The position numbers and the translations under genes are program-made. DNA of 24,077 nucleotides from Lentisphaeria bacterium UBA1829 (lineage in GTDB: Bacteria; Verrucomicrobiota; Lentisphaeria; Victivallales; UBA1829). Shown here piece by piece: positions 15,139 through 23,417 of this stretch (positions are counted from its first letter, which is position 1; the number at the start of each line of letters is the position of its first letter). The DNA lies in NCBI GenBank assembly GCA_002338895.1, contig DDJH01000195.1, positions 22,549 to 46,625 on the forward strand. Direction: 5' to 3'. The notes beneath the pieces are model-generated. The model ran no database searches, had not been told where the DNA came from, and saw only the letters and a program-made list of their open reading frames with translations.

Positions 15139-15812
15139 TTCTGTCCCTGCACTTTCTTGCCCGGCAGAATCACTCCGCCGCTGACGATCAGGGTCATTGC
15201 TTCGGAAACGCTCATCCGGAGCACGATGCACTCCTTTTTGGGAATGAAGATCAGGAATCCGCTGGTCGGGTTCGGCGTGGTCGGCATGAAGATGCTGTAC
15301 ACATCCTCTCCGAGATGCTCGTTGACTTCGAATTTTTCCTCATTGTAATTGGTGATGAAACCGATGGCGTACGATCCCTTCTTGGGATATTCGAACAGAG
15401 CCACCTGTTTGAACAGACCCCCCTGCGACGATTTGACGGTCTCGCCTATCTGTTCGCACGTGGAATAAACGATCCGCAGCAGCGGCAGTTTCAGCAGCAG
15501 CATCTGGGTCCAGCGGATGAAGTTGCGTCCGAGCGTGATTTTCGCGATCTGTCCTACAAAGAAAATTCCGATCAGGATCAGCAGAATCGTCCCCACCCGA
15601 ATCGCCACCGGCCACGCGGGAAAATCCTCATATCCGGAATGCGCATACAGATTCACCGCCCAGTCCGTCATCGCGGAGATTCCCCAGTACGCGACCCACA
15701 GCGTGATAAAGATCGGCACCACGATGAACAGACCGGCGATCATGGTGTTCCGGAATTTTGCGGCCAGAGTCGGAGAGGCCGGTTTGGTCTCAGGAATCTC
15801 ATTCATCTTCAT
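15135..15812 (-). CDS. DUF502 family membrane protein
   Basis: The 225-residue protein has two transmembrane helices (about 24-45 and 72-90) and a C-terminal soluble domain. The domain carries the DUF502 hallmark FMPTTPNPTSGFLIFIPK, then MSVSEAMTLIVSGGVILP. The family is widespread in bacteria and plants (COV-like), with a proposed role in membrane trafficking or envelope homeostasis that remains unproven. The start is ambiguous: ATGs end at 15812 and 15806, both inside the last codons of the upstream CBS-domain gene (14-base overlap), with no good Shine-Dalgarno. Translation is therefore probably coupled. It lies between a CorC-like gene and an LPS-kinase-like gene, which supports an envelope role. 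Confidence 0.88.
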   Translation of the reverse strand: MKMNEIPETKPASPTLAAKFRNTMIAGLFIVVPIFITLWVAYWGISAMTDWAVNLYAHSGYEDFPAWPVAIRVGTILLILIGIFFVGQIAKITLGRNFIRWTQMLLLKLPLLRIVYSTCEQIGETVKSSQGGLFKQVALFEYPKKGSYAIGFITNYNEEKFEVNEHLGEDVYSIFMPTTPNPTSGFLIFIPKKECIVLRMSVSEAMTLIVSGGVILPGKKVQGQK

Positions 15813-17079
15813 TTTCGGGCACCGTAAGTTTCAGTTTTTGAATTTTGCGTTTGTCGGCCTTGACGATTTCGGCGCGGAAGAGTCCGGGGGCGGTATAGGT
15901 TTCGCCCTGTTCGGGGATCCGTCCCAGTTCCGCGCAGATGTAGCCGCCGATGGTGTCGGCGTGTTCCGAATCCGGAATATCGATATCAAGGATTTCGTTC
16001 ACATCGGAAACGGGGGTCCGGGCTTCGAGAAGAACGGAGCCGTCGGGCAGCAGCTGGGGCTTTTCGACCGCGTCTTCCGCGCTGTCGTATTCATCGCGGA
16101 CATCGCCGACAATCTCTTCAATGATGTCCTCGAACGTCACGATTCCGCTTGTTCCGCCGTATTCGTCAATAATGACGGCAAAATGGTTTCGTGTGCGTTT
16201 GATCTCTTCAAGCAGTTCATCGACGGCCTTGGTCTCCGGGATGAAGATCGGCGTGTGGATCATTCCGGCCAGACTTTTCTTATCCTGCGGGATCGCCAGA
16301 AAATCCTTTGCATAGATAATTCCGCGGATCTCGTCGATGGACCGGCCGTAAACGGGAATCCGGCTGTGTCCGGATGCGACAAAGATCTGTTTCGCTTCTT
16401 CGATGCTGGACGAAAGCGGAATCGCCACCACATCCACCCGCGGCGTCATGATCTCCTTGACCGCCATATCCTGAAGATCGAAAATTCCCCGGATCATCCG
16501 TTTTTCGCCTTCTTCGAGCTGTCCGTCGGGTTCATCCTCCATCATATCCAGAATTTCATCCTCGAGACTGGCCTTGTCCTCGGGTTCCGGCGCATCCTCC
16601 ATGATCTTCTTCATCTTTTTGTTCAGCAGCCGGAACAGCGGTGCCAGCGGCGCCAGAATCACCCGGGAGAAAACCAGCATCAGCGGAATCGTCACGCTGA
16701 TAATCAGCAAATCCCCGCGCGGCAGCAGCAGCTTGGCCAGAAGATCGCTGACCGAACAGAGCAGCACAATGGAAACCGCCAGAAGAATCACTCCCAGATA
16801 CGGGATCTCCAACCCGAACAGCGACTTCAGATGAATCGTGGAACAGTAGACGGAAATGGAAAACACCGATGCAATCACGAACAGCAGCAGCTTGAACAGC
16901 ATTCGGATCTGGTCATCCTTTTCCAGCCAGGAGTCGAGCTTTTCCGCCAGTTCAGGATTTTTCTCCTCGATTTTCCGGACACGTCCGCCGGAGAGATCTT
17001 CAAACGCATCGAACACGCAGGAAATCAGCATATAGAGCACAACGCTCAACGGAATCAGAATCTGGTTGATTTCATTCAT
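15799..17079 (-). CDS. CNNM/CBS-pair/CorC-HlyC domain membrane protein (YbeX/YtfL type)
   Basis: The 426-residue protein has an N-terminal CNNM-like membrane domain (about 1-155, four hydrophobic segments). A linker and a CBS pair follow (about 205-330), opening with EIMTPRVDVVAI and including GHSRIPVYGRSIDEIRGIIYAKDF and FAVIIDEYGGTSGIVTFEDIIEEIVGDVRDEYD. It ends with a CorC_HlyC transporter-associated domain (about 345-425). The family is linked to Mg2+ and Co2+ homeostasis. The soluble YbeX/CorC in E. coli lies beside ybeY and ybeZ, and this longer form takes the same place here. It starts 23 bases after the ybeY stop with no clear ribosome site. Whether it transports ions or regulates is not decidable from sequence. 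Confidence 0.9.
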   Translation of the reverse strand: MNEINQILIPLSVVLYMLISCVFDAFEDLSGGRVRKIEEKNPELAEKLDSWLEKDDQIRMLFKLLLFVIASVFSISVYCSTIHLKSLFGLEIPYLGVILLAVSIVLLCSVSDLLAKLLLPRGDLLIISVTIPLMLVFSRVILAPLAPLFRLLNKKMKKIMEDAPEPEDKASLEDEILDMMEDEPDGQLEEGEKRMIRGIFDLQDMAVKEIMTPRVDVVAIPLSSSIEEAKQIFVASGHSRIPVYGRSIDEIRGIIYAKDFLAIPQDKKSLAGMIHTPIFIPETKAVDELLEEIKRTRNHFAVIIDEYGGTSGIVTFEDIIEEIVGDVRDEYDSAEDAVEKPQLLPDGSVLLEARTPVSDVNEILDIDIPDSEHADTIGGYICAELGRIPEQGETYTAPGLFRAEIVKADKRKIQKLKLTVPENEDE

Positions 17080-17102
17080 AAGTGTGCACGGTTCCGAACG
17101 GG

Positions 17103-17588
17103 TCAGGAACCAAAGATCCTTTCAAAATTATAAGTTTTTTCCAGCGCGGCGAGAACCTGTTTCTCGCGTCTGCGCATTTTTCGTTTTTTTTCGGGAATCA
17201 GATCATCCTCTCCCGCGGTGTGAAGGAGTCCGTGCGCCATGTAAAGGACCACCTCCCTGGAGTAGGGAAGATTCCGTTTCCGCGCTTCCCGCCGCGCCAC
17301 GTCCGGACAGACGTAGATTTCCACATCCGCTTCGAATTCCTCCTTTTCGATTCCGGGAAAATTTTCCTCCTGAATCCGGAGATCGAAGGAGATCACATCG
17401 GTCGGTCCCTCATGACGCAGGGATTCCCAGTTCAGTTCCGCCATTTTTTTCTCCGGCAGGAAAACCACGGCCACATCCAGTGAGTCGGGGAGTCCCGCGG
17501 CAAGAGCCGCATCGGCGGCAAGACGTTCAAGAACCTTTTTGTTCGGCCGCTTTTCTTGCTGCCGCATCCACGAACAGATCGTCCTCAT
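17103..17588 (-). CDS. ybeY: Endoribonuclease YbeY (16S rRNA maturation)
   Basis: YbeY is a single-strand endoribonuclease needed for 16S rRNA 3'-end maturation and late 70S quality control. The 161-residue length is typical. GPTDVISFDL (61-70) is the conserved first block and DVEIYVCPDVA the second. The metal site is MAHGLLHTAGEDD with H119 and H123. The canonical third ligand (H in HGxLHxxGxxH) is replaced by Asp at about 129; I recall a similar Asp from Bacteroidetes YbeYs, so this may still bind metal. The ATG ending at 17588 has AAGGAAG about nine bases upstream and overlaps the end of pgpH by 62 bases. M8 is an alternative start without a site. The order ybeZ-pgpH-ybeY-corC is a conserved bacterial arrangement. 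Confidence 0.93.
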   Translation of the reverse strand: MRTICSWMRQQEKRPNKKVLERLAADAALAAGLPDSLDVAVVFLPEKKMAELNWESLRHEGPTDVISFDLRIQEENFPGIEKEEFEADVEIYVCPDVARREARKRNLPYSREVVLYMAHGLLHTAGEDDLIPEKKRKMRRREKQVLAALEKTYNFERIFGS

Positions 17589-19890
17589 CCGGTATCACTT
17601 CCTTCGGGTAAGCCACTCGTGCGTGAAGCATCGAGGTGAGCGTTTTGACAAAGCTGTCTTTAATGACCGTCAGTTCGCGGAACGTCAGATTGGCGGCGTC
17701 GAGCTGATGGTCGCGCATTCGTTTGAAGATAATTTCCGTTACCAGTTCCTCGATTTTCCCATGCGATGGTTTCTGCAGCGAGCGCGATGCCGCCTCGCAC
17801 GCATCCGCCAGAGAGAGAATGGCAATCTCCTTTGTCTGCGGTGTCGGTCCCTGATACCGGAAATCATGTTCATCCACCTGCTCTCCGGAATCTTTTGCCA
17901 TCTTGTAGAAGAAGTAGACCAGATCGGTTCCGTGATGCTGCTGAATGGCATCGCGCATCAGTTTTTTCAGTTTGTATTTCCGGGCGAGTTCCAGACCTTC
18001 CTTCACATGATTGAGGATGATCAGCGCGCTGATCTTCGGCATCAGATCCTTGTGTTTGCTCTCTCCGTTGTTGTTTTCCGTGAAATAGTCCGGATGGGAA
18101 AGTTTTCCGACGTCGTGGAACAGGGCGCAGACACGGGCTTTGATCGGATTGGCTCCGATCTCCTTTGCCGCCGCTTCCGCAAGCGTCGAAACCACCAGAC
18201 TGTGATGGTAGGTCCCCGGCGCCTCGAACTGAAGACGCTTCAGCAGCGGATGGTTGTAATCGCTGTACAGCAGGAGTGACATATTCGTTGTCGTATCGAA
18301 ACAGACCTCCAGAATATACAGCATGATCTGCGTCGCACCCGTTGTCAGCAGCCCCGTGACGAACGGAAGCACGAACACCCACGGATAGATCACCTTTCCC
18401 GGATCGGCCATGTCCCGCCAGACGAACAGAAGTCCCACCGCCAGCGTCGTCAGGGAAACCGCGAGAAATCCGGATATAAAGAAATTCCTGTAATTCACGC
18501 TCCTTCGCACCGCAAACGCCGAAATTCCGCTGATGATCAGTCCCATCAGAACAATATGGAACGAATCGTTGTTCGACAGCGCCGCGATCACGGAAACAAA
18601 CAGCCCCGTGAACAGCGCCGAGCGCATCCCGTAAATCGAGGACAGCACCATCGGGGCAAATCCGAGCGGAATGGCGATATACGTCAGCCACGGCGGAATC
18701 GACTCCAGTTCTCCGAAAATCAGAAAAACTCTGTACGCGAGAACATTCAGCAGGATCGCGGTAATGGTGACCAGTCCCATCATGCGGATCCGTCCGTTGT
18801 TCCGCAGAACGTCGGGATGAATATGATAAAGATAAATCCCGCAGAACAGCAGGATCAGAAGCGTCGTCACCGCCGATTTGACAATCCGCACGGCGCGTTC
18901 GATATCCGAAACTTTTTCCAGACGCTCCTTTGCGATCGTCCCGTACGTCTGAAGGATTTCGATCTCCTCCGGGGTGACGATCTCGTCGCGCGTCACCAGC
19001 GGCTGTCCCTTCGTGACTTTCTGCATAACCGGCTGAATCTGCTTCAGCGCGGCCTTCTCCTGTTTTTCAGTATACTCCCGGTCGGAAGTCATCTCTCCGG
19101 CGGGCAGCAGCTTTTCGATCACGGAAGCCAGATCCTTCCGCACCGCCGCCTTTTCCGCGGATGTGAACGTTTCCAGAACCTGTTCACTGATCTTTTCCGC
19201 CGCCTCGTTTGCGGTCGGCAGATCCTTCAGCTGACGGGATTCCCGCACCCGGTCGTAGACATCGATGACGCGCACCGGCTTTGTCCACGGGATATTCTCC
19301 TTATCGTAAACCGGTACGATTCCGTTGTCCACCGCCGCCGTTGTCAGTTCCAGGAGATTCCGGTAAAGCTGCGGAGCATCGGCGACAAGGAACAGATTGT
19401 TGAGTTCCGATTCCGAAAGTTCCGCCACCCTCTTCCCCGCGGACGTATCCTGCGGCAGATATGCAACTCCACGGGAGAGCGCCTCCTTCCTCGCTCGAAC
19501 CTCCTTGAAGATCGCCGAAAGTTCGGAAATAATCTCCGCCGACGCTTTTTCATTGATCCGGTAAAACAGCGGCAGTTTTGCCAGCACCGCCGCCTTTTCC
19601 TGATTGGTCTTCGCCTTGTCCTCATACTGGAAATCGAACATCGCGTAAACGGTGAACGATGCGATCTGATCCTTCACCAGGCGCGGCACCGCCGGATTGC
19701 GTTCCTGATTCATCATCGAAAAAATACTGGCCGCCAGCACCAGCAGCATCGTCACATTCCAGCAGAGCAGCTTGTTCTTCATGATCCGGGTAAACAGCGA
19801 CTCTTTCTTATTGACCTTGCGGGAGGTGTTGACCATCCCTTTCTGCGCCATTTTCCGTTTGGCCATGAAATTCTGAAACAGGGAAAACAC
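17527..19890 (-). CDS. pgpH: 7TM-HD membrane phosphohydrolase, PgpH/YqfF family (c-di-AMP phosphodiesterase)
   Basis: The 787-residue protein starts with a basic tail and one helix (about 40-60). An extracytoplasmic 7TMR-HDED domain (about 62-335) follows, then a seven-helix membrane block (about 345-545) and a C-terminal cytoplasmic HD domain. HD residues seen are GTYHHSLVV, ALFHDVGK (H592, D593) and QQHHGTDLVYFFYK. In Firmicutes this family hydrolyses c-di-AMP to pApA; activity here is inferred. The frame opens with TTG two codons upstream, but AAGGAG lies eight bases before a GTG ending at 19890 and only one or two before that TTG, so I chose GTG. It lies two bases after the ybeZ stop. ybeY overlaps its 3' end. 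Confidence 0.92.
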   Translation of the reverse strand: MFSLFQNFMAKRKMAQKGMVNTSRKVNKKESLFTRIMKNKLLCWNVTMLLVLAASIFSMMNQERNPAVPRLVKDQIASFTVYAMFDFQYEDKAKTNQEKAAVLAKLPLFYRINEKASAEIISELSAIFKEVRARKEALSRGVAYLPQDTSAGKRVAELSESELNNLFLVADAPQLYRNLLELTTAAVDNGIVPVYDKENIPWTKPVRVIDVYDRVRESRQLKDLPTANEAAEKISEQVLETFTSAEKAAVRKDLASVIEKLLPAGEMTSDREYTEKQEKAALKQIQPVMQKVTKGQPLVTRDEIVTPEEIEILQTYGTIAKERLEKVSDIERAVRIVKSAVTTLLILLFCGIYLYHIHPDVLRNNGRIRMMGLVTITAILLNVLAYRVFLIFGELESIPPWLTYIAIPLGFAPMVLSSIYGMRSALFTGLFVSVIAALSNNDSFHIVLMGLIISGISAFAVRRSVNYRNFFISGFLAVSLTTLAVGLLFVWRDMADPGKVIYPWVFVLPFVTGLLTTGATQIMLYILEVCFDTTTNMSLLLYSDYNHPLLKRLQFEAPGTYHHSLVVSTLAEAAAKEIGANPIKARVCALFHDVGKLSHPDYFTENNNGESKHKDLMPKISALIILNHVKEGLELARKYKLKKLMRDAIQQHHGTDLVYFFYKMAKDSGEQVDEHDFRYQGPTPQTKEIAILSLADACEAASRSLQKPSHGKIEELVTEIIFKRMRDHQLDAANLTFRELTVIKDSFVKTLTSMLHARVAYPKEVIPDEDDLFVDAAARKAAEQKGS

Positions 19891-19892
19891 GG

Positions 19893-20954
19893 TCAACTCT
19901 CCTTGGACTCCGTCCGGTCCGTCCTTTTTGACGACGGGTCGGCTGATTCTTTGCGCGAATCGCGTTCATAGGCATTGACGATCCGTTCCACCAGGGAATG
20001 ACGCATCACATCGCCGCGGTCGAAATGGCACATCGCGATTCCGTCAATTTTGGATAAAAGACGGATCGCTTTCGTCAGACCGCTTGATTTCCGGGACGGC
20101 AGATCCGTCTGTGACGGATCCCCGGCCACCACACACTGCGAATGAAAACCCAGACGGGTCAGAAACATCAGCATCTGATCATCCGTCGTATTCTGTGCCT
20201 CGTCCAGAATGATAAAGGAATTATTGAGCGTTCTTCCGCGCATGAATGCCAGCGGAGCCAGTTCGATCATGCCCCGTTCCGTCAGAACCGCCAGCTCCTG
20301 CGGATCGATCATCTCTCTGAGCGCGTCGTGGAGCGGACGCAGATACGGATTGATCTTGTCCTCGAGTTTTCCCGGCAGGAATCCGAGATTTTCTCCCGCT
20401 TCCACCGCCGGACGCGCCAGAATGATCCGGTCCCGTTTTCCCGTCATCAGCGCATGAACCGCCATCGCCACTGCAAGATAGGTTTTTCCCGTCCCGGCGG
20501 GCCCCAGCGCAAATACAATATCCTTCTCCTTCATCGCCTCCACATAGGCGAGCTGGTTGCGGGTGCGCGGAATGATCTCCTGACGCTTGCGGGATATTTT
20601 TATTTTCGCCGCAAAAAAATTTCCCAGTTCCGCCGGAGTCCCGGAGGAATACGCCTTCAGCGCCAGATCAAAATCCATCTGACGAAGGGGACGGCGGGTA
20701 TCCGAATGAAGATGAAACAGATGTTCCAGAAACGATTTTGCCGCCCGGATCTTCTCTCCCTCTCCGCTCTCGATCCTGATCCAGGAATCGCGCGTGATGA
20801 GAGTGACGCCGAACGCCTCCTCCACCCTCTTCAGATTGGCGGAAAGATTCCCCGCGAAAACGGCATCAATTTCGGGACCGGAACTCTCCAGATAAGGAGA
20901 TGGATCGCTTTGCGACGATAACGGATCCTGACTCTCTTCTTCGCTGTTCATCAT
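19893..20954 (-). CDS. ybeZ: PhoH-family ATPase/helicase-like protein YbeZ
   Basis: The 353-residue protein has an N-terminal KH-like region (about 28-85) and a PhoH ATPase core. Walker A is GPAGTGKT (151-158), followed by ILARPAVEAGENLGFLPGKLEDK. Walker B is FIILDEAQN (DEAQN 251-255), and VVAGDPSQTDLP lies in motif III. YbeZ is thought to be the RNA-helicase-like partner of YbeY in 16S rRNA processing. The C-terminal 30 residues are charged and probably disordered. Start choice is uncertain: two adjacent ATGs (ending at 20954 and 20951) lie only five bases after the LysM gene's stop, with no Shine-Dalgarno, so initiation may be coupled. It heads the ybeZ-pgpH-ybeY-corC string. Confidence 0.94.
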   Translation of the reverse strand: MMNSEEESQDPLSSQSDPSPYLESSGPEIDAVFAGNLSANLKRVEEAFGVTLITRDSWIRIESGEGEKIRAAKSFLEHLFHLHSDTRRPLRQMDFDLALKAYSSGTPAELGNFFAAKIKISRKRQEIIPRTRNQLAYVEAMKEKDIVFALGPAGTGKTYLAVAMAVHALMTGKRDRIILARPAVEAGENLGFLPGKLEDKINPYLRPLHDALREMIDPQELAVLTERGMIELAPLAFMRGRTLNNSFIILDEAQNTTDDQMLMFLTRLGFHSQCVVAGDPSQTDLPSRKSSGLTKAIRLLSKIDGIAMCHFDRGDVMRHSLVERIVNAYERDSRKESADPSSKRTDRTESKES

Positions 20955-20959
20955 CGTAC

Positions 20960-21694
20960 TTAATTTGTTCTGGGCGGCTCGGGAGCCTTTTCAACCGGAG
21001 CCGGGAGAACGGCGGCGGAAGGAGCCGGAGCTGCCGCTTCCTTATTTGCGGAAGCTGTTTCCGCAGCGGCTTTCTCTTTCGGTTCCGCCGCTTTGGAAGA
21101 TTCCGGAACAACGTTCTTCTGATCCGTCACATTTGCCTTTTCCGTCTGTTTTGCGGAAAGTACCTTCCGGATCCCGGGGATGGTGATCTTCATTCCGGGA
21201 CGGATCAGATTGGCATTTCCCTTCAGCAGCTCCCGATTGGCCCGGAAGAGAATTCCCCACAGATGTCCGTTCCGATACTCTTTCTGCGCGATGGAAGAAA
21301 GGGTTTCCCCTTTTTTGACGATATGGGTTTTCGTCTCTCCCGTGAGCTCATATTTGACATTTGACGGACATTTGACGGAAGATTTCTTCCCGTCAGACGG
21401 AGATGTTTTCTTCTGATTTTCCGGAGGAACCGGCACCTGTTCCTCCGGATTTTCCGGAAGGGTGTCCTTGAGATCCACTGTGGAAACGATTCCCGCGTCT
21501 TTCGGCTCGGTTTTCGGTTCTTCGCTTTCCGTGATGACGGACTGGGGATCCGGAGCCGCCTTGGGCAGAACGGTACCCTTCCATCCGTATTCGTCCCGAA
21601 GTCTGTCTTCCACCGTCTCTTCTTTCGCGGACTGACATGCGGTAAACAGACCTGCCAGCGAAAGAGCCGTCAATGCGAGAATCAGTTTCTTCAT
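20960..21694 (-). CDS. LysM-domain lipoprotein
   Basis: The 244-residue protein has a lipoprotein signal: MKKLILALTALSLAGLFTAC with the lipobox Cys at 20 (Phe at -3 is slightly unusual). After a long polar, Pro/Glu/Lys-rich linker comes one LysM domain (about 123-173), THIVKKGETLSSIAQKEY then WGILFRANRELL and LIRPGMKITIPG. The C-terminal 60 residues are Ala/Pro/Lys-rich and low in complexity. LysM binds peptidoglycan N-acetylglucosamine, so this is probably an envelope lipoprotein tethered to a membrane and touching the wall. The ATG ending at 21694 has GAGG eight bases upstream and follows the fabF stop by ten bases. No catalytic domain is present. Its position between fabF and ybeZ is not one I recognise from other bacteria. 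Confidence 0.88.
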   Translation of the reverse strand: MKKLILALTALSLAGLFTACQSAKEETVEDRLRDEYGWKGTVLPKAAPDPQSVITESEEPKTEPKDAGIVSTVDLKDTLPENPEEQVPVPPENQKKTSPSDGKKSSVKCPSNVKYELTGETKTHIVKKGETLSSIAQKEYRNGHLWGILFRANRELLKGNANLIRPGMKITIPGIRKVLSAKQTEKANVTDQKNVVPESSKAAEPKEKAAAETASANKEAAAPAPSAAVLPAPVEKAPEPPRTN

Positions 21695-21704
21695 TCTGTG
21701 AACC

Positions 21705-22958
21705 TCAAATTTTCTTAACGATGATTACGGCGTTATGTCCTCCGAATCCGAGATTCGTATTGAGGGCGACATCCACCTTCCGCTCCCGCGGAGTATTCGG
21801 TGTGCAGTCAAGATCGCATTCCGGATCCGGCGTCTCGTAATTGATGGTCGGAGGAATCACTCCGGTCTGGAGTGTCTTGATGCAGACGATCGTTTCCAGA
21901 CCGCCCGCCGCGCCGAGGGAGTGACCCATACATCCCTTCGTGCTGCTCATCGCAAGTTTGTACGCATACTCACCGAAAGCCGTCTTGATCGCCGCCGTTT
22001 CAAACTTGTCATTGAGCGAGGTGCTTGTTCCGTGCGCATTGATGTAATCCACATCCTCGGGATTGAGTTCGGCGTTCTTCAGCGCCATCGTCAGCGCTCT
22101 TGCTCCGCCTTCTCCTCCCGGCGCCGGCGACGTGATGTGATATGCATCGCCGGTCGCTCCGTATCCGACCACTTCCGCATAGATCTTCGCACCGCGCGCC
22201 TTCGCATGCTCATACTCTTCCAGAATCAGAATTCCGGCGCCTTCCGACATGACAAATCCGTCGCGATCCTTGTCGAACGGGCGGCTTGCCTTCGTCGGTT
22301 CATCATTTCTCTGGCTCAGCGCCTTCATCGAGCAGAATCCGGCAAATCCGAGTCTGGACACGGACGCCTCCGCTCCGCCGGTAATCATGATATCCGCATC
22401 GCCGCGCTTCACCATCCAGTAGGATTCTCCGATGGAGTGACTTGCCGTCGAGCAGGCGGAAACCACTGCATGATTCGGTCCTTTGGCTCCGTAACGCATG
22501 GAAAGCGACCCGGAGGCCATGTCGATAATCATCATCGGAATCAGGAACGGACTGACTTTCGACGGTCCCTGCTGAAGCAGTTTCATGCACTGTTCTTCCA
22601 TGGTCCGCATTCCGCCGATTCCGCTTCCGACGCATACGCCGACGCGGTTGGGATCCGCCAGACTTCCATCCCGCAGATCAATTCCGAGTCCGGCATCCTT
22701 CATTGCCTCGTCTCCCGCGGCAATGGCATAGAGACAGAAATCATCCAGACGTCTGGCTTCCTTTTCCGTCATGTATTTCGACACGTCCAGATCTCTGACT
22801 TCTCCTGCAATCCGGGTCCGGTATGCGGAAGCGTCAAATTTCGTCACGGGTCCGATTCCACTTTTTCCGGCAAGAAGAGATTCCCACATCGCGTCAACGC
22901 TGTTGCCGATGCTGGAAACGGCTCCGATTCCCGTTACAACAACTCGTCTGGAATTCAT
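21705..22958 (-). CDS. fabF: Beta-ketoacyl-ACP synthase II
   Basis: FabF condenses malonyl-ACP with acyl-ACP in fatty-acid elongation. The 417-residue length is standard. The catalytic triad is visible as Cys169 in [13 protein letters not shown], His309 in [11 protein letters not shown] and His346 in [28 protein letters not shown] at the N-terminus and [19 protein letters not shown] at the C-terminus are also typical. The start is fixed by a strong AAGGAGG site (plus 22964-22970) five bases before the ATG. Immediately upstream is a terminator-like hairpin, so the amount of fabF mRNA may be set by read-through from acpP. It is followed at ten bases by the LysM lipoprotein gene. Confidence 0.97.
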   Translation of the reverse strand: MNSRRVVVTGIGAVSSIGNSVDAMWESLLAGKSGIGPVTKFDASAYRTRIAGEVRDLDVSKYMTEKEARRLDDFCLYAIAAGDEAMKDAGLGIDLRDGSLADPNRVGVCVGSGIGGMRTMEEQCMKLLQQGPSKVSPFLIPMMIIDMASGSLSMRYGAKGPNHAVVSACSTASHSIGESYWMVKRGDADIMITGGAEASVSRLGFAGFCSMKALSQRNDEPTKASRPFDKDRDGFVMSEGAGILILEEYEHAKARGAKIYAEVVGYGATGDAYHITSPAPGGEGGARALTMALKNAELNPEDVDYINAHGTSTSLNDKFETAAIKTAFGEYAYKLAMSSTKGCMGHSLGAAGGLETIVCIKTLQTGVIPPTINYETPDPECDLDCTPNTPRERKVDVALNTNLGFGGHNAVIIVKKI

Positions 22959-22963
22959 TCCGT

Positions 22964-22970
22964 CCTCCTT
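22964..22970 (-). promoter_or_regulatory. Strong fabF ribosome-binding site
   Basis: AAGGAGG, a near-perfect anti-16S match, sits five bases before the fabF ATG and three bases after the T-run of the acpP terminator hairpin. Any fabF translation must use transcripts that pass that hairpin. Confidence 0.85.
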
Positions 22971-22972
22971 TA

Positions 22973-23015
22973 CAAAAAAAATGGGTCACCACCCCTTGCG
23001 GGTTGAATGACCCAT
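22973..23015 (-). terminator. Terminator or attenuator between acpP and fabF
   Basis: On the minus strand an outer eight-base-pair stem (plus arms 22981-22988 and 23008-23015) encloses an inner stem closed by a GCAA tetraloop. A run of seven or eight T follows (plus A-run 22974-22980). It is placed about 20 bases after the acpP stop and directly before the fabF ribosome site. Confidence 0.88.
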
Positions 23016-23034
23016 CATACACTCTAAAGACCGA

Positions 23035-23277
23035 TCAGCCTTTATTCTGCTTGCTTTCAACGTATGCGATGGCATCACCAACCGTTGTAAGTTTCTCAGC
23101 ATCTTCATCGGGAATCTCGGCGCCGAACGCTTCTTCCAGAGCCATCACCAGTTCGACCTGATCCAGGGAATCCGCTCCCAGGTCTTCGATGAATTTGGCA
23201 TCCGCGGTCACCTGGTCTTCATTCACACCAAGCTGTTCGACAACGATCTTCTTCACTTTATCTGCAATTTCCGACAT
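23035..23277 (-). CDS. acpP: Acyl carrier protein
   Basis: AcpP carries growing fatty-acyl chains on 4'-phosphopantetheine and supplies acyl donors to enzymes such as LpxL. The 80-residue acidic protein contains [17 protein letters not shown], with Ser37 the phosphopantetheine attachment site, and the typical helix [22 protein letters not shown] six bases before the ATG (ending at 23277) fixes the start. It has its own promoter (23349-23376) within the 140-base gap after fabG and a terminator-like hairpin after its stop, so much of its mRNA may be monocistronic. That would fit the high level of ACP that cells need. Confidence 0.97.
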   Translation of the reverse strand: MSEIADKVKKIVVEQLGVNEDQVTADAKFIEDLGADSLDQVELVMALEEAFGAEIPDEDAEKLTTVGDAIAYVESKQNKG

Positions 23278-23348
23278 TTCAAACCCTTTCTGATAAAAGT
23301 TCGTTCCGTTGCTTTTTTTCGATAAAAACGATAATTTGCCTTCTTGTT

Positions 23349-23376
23349 AATCTACACGCAAAGCGGAAAAAGTCAA
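23349..23376 (-). promoter_or_regulatory. Predicted promoter of acpP
   Basis: On the minus strand, TTGACT (plus 23371-23376), a 16-base spacer and TAGATT (plus 23349-23354) predict a start near 23342 and a leader of about 65 bases. The region around it is A/T-rich with long A and T runs, which would favour strong transcription. Confidence 0.6.
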
Positions 23377-23417
23377 GTTTTTTTCTCTTTTTTTTCCGGA
23401 TTCTTCCCGTGTTCGGA

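Noticed and set aside
19894..19896. TTG as the pgpH start overlapping the ybeZ stop
   Set aside because: It lies too close to the AAGGAG site; the GTG two codons later has proper eight-base spacing.
15517..19971. Long plus-strand frames opposite the CorC-like and pgpH genes
   Set aside because: Same shadow effect. The minus-strand proteins show full domain sets and overlapping starts and stops typical of an operon.
23320..23334. Direct repeat CGATAA twice, nine bases apart, in the acpP leader
   Set aside because: Short and within an A/T-rich stretch; likely chance.
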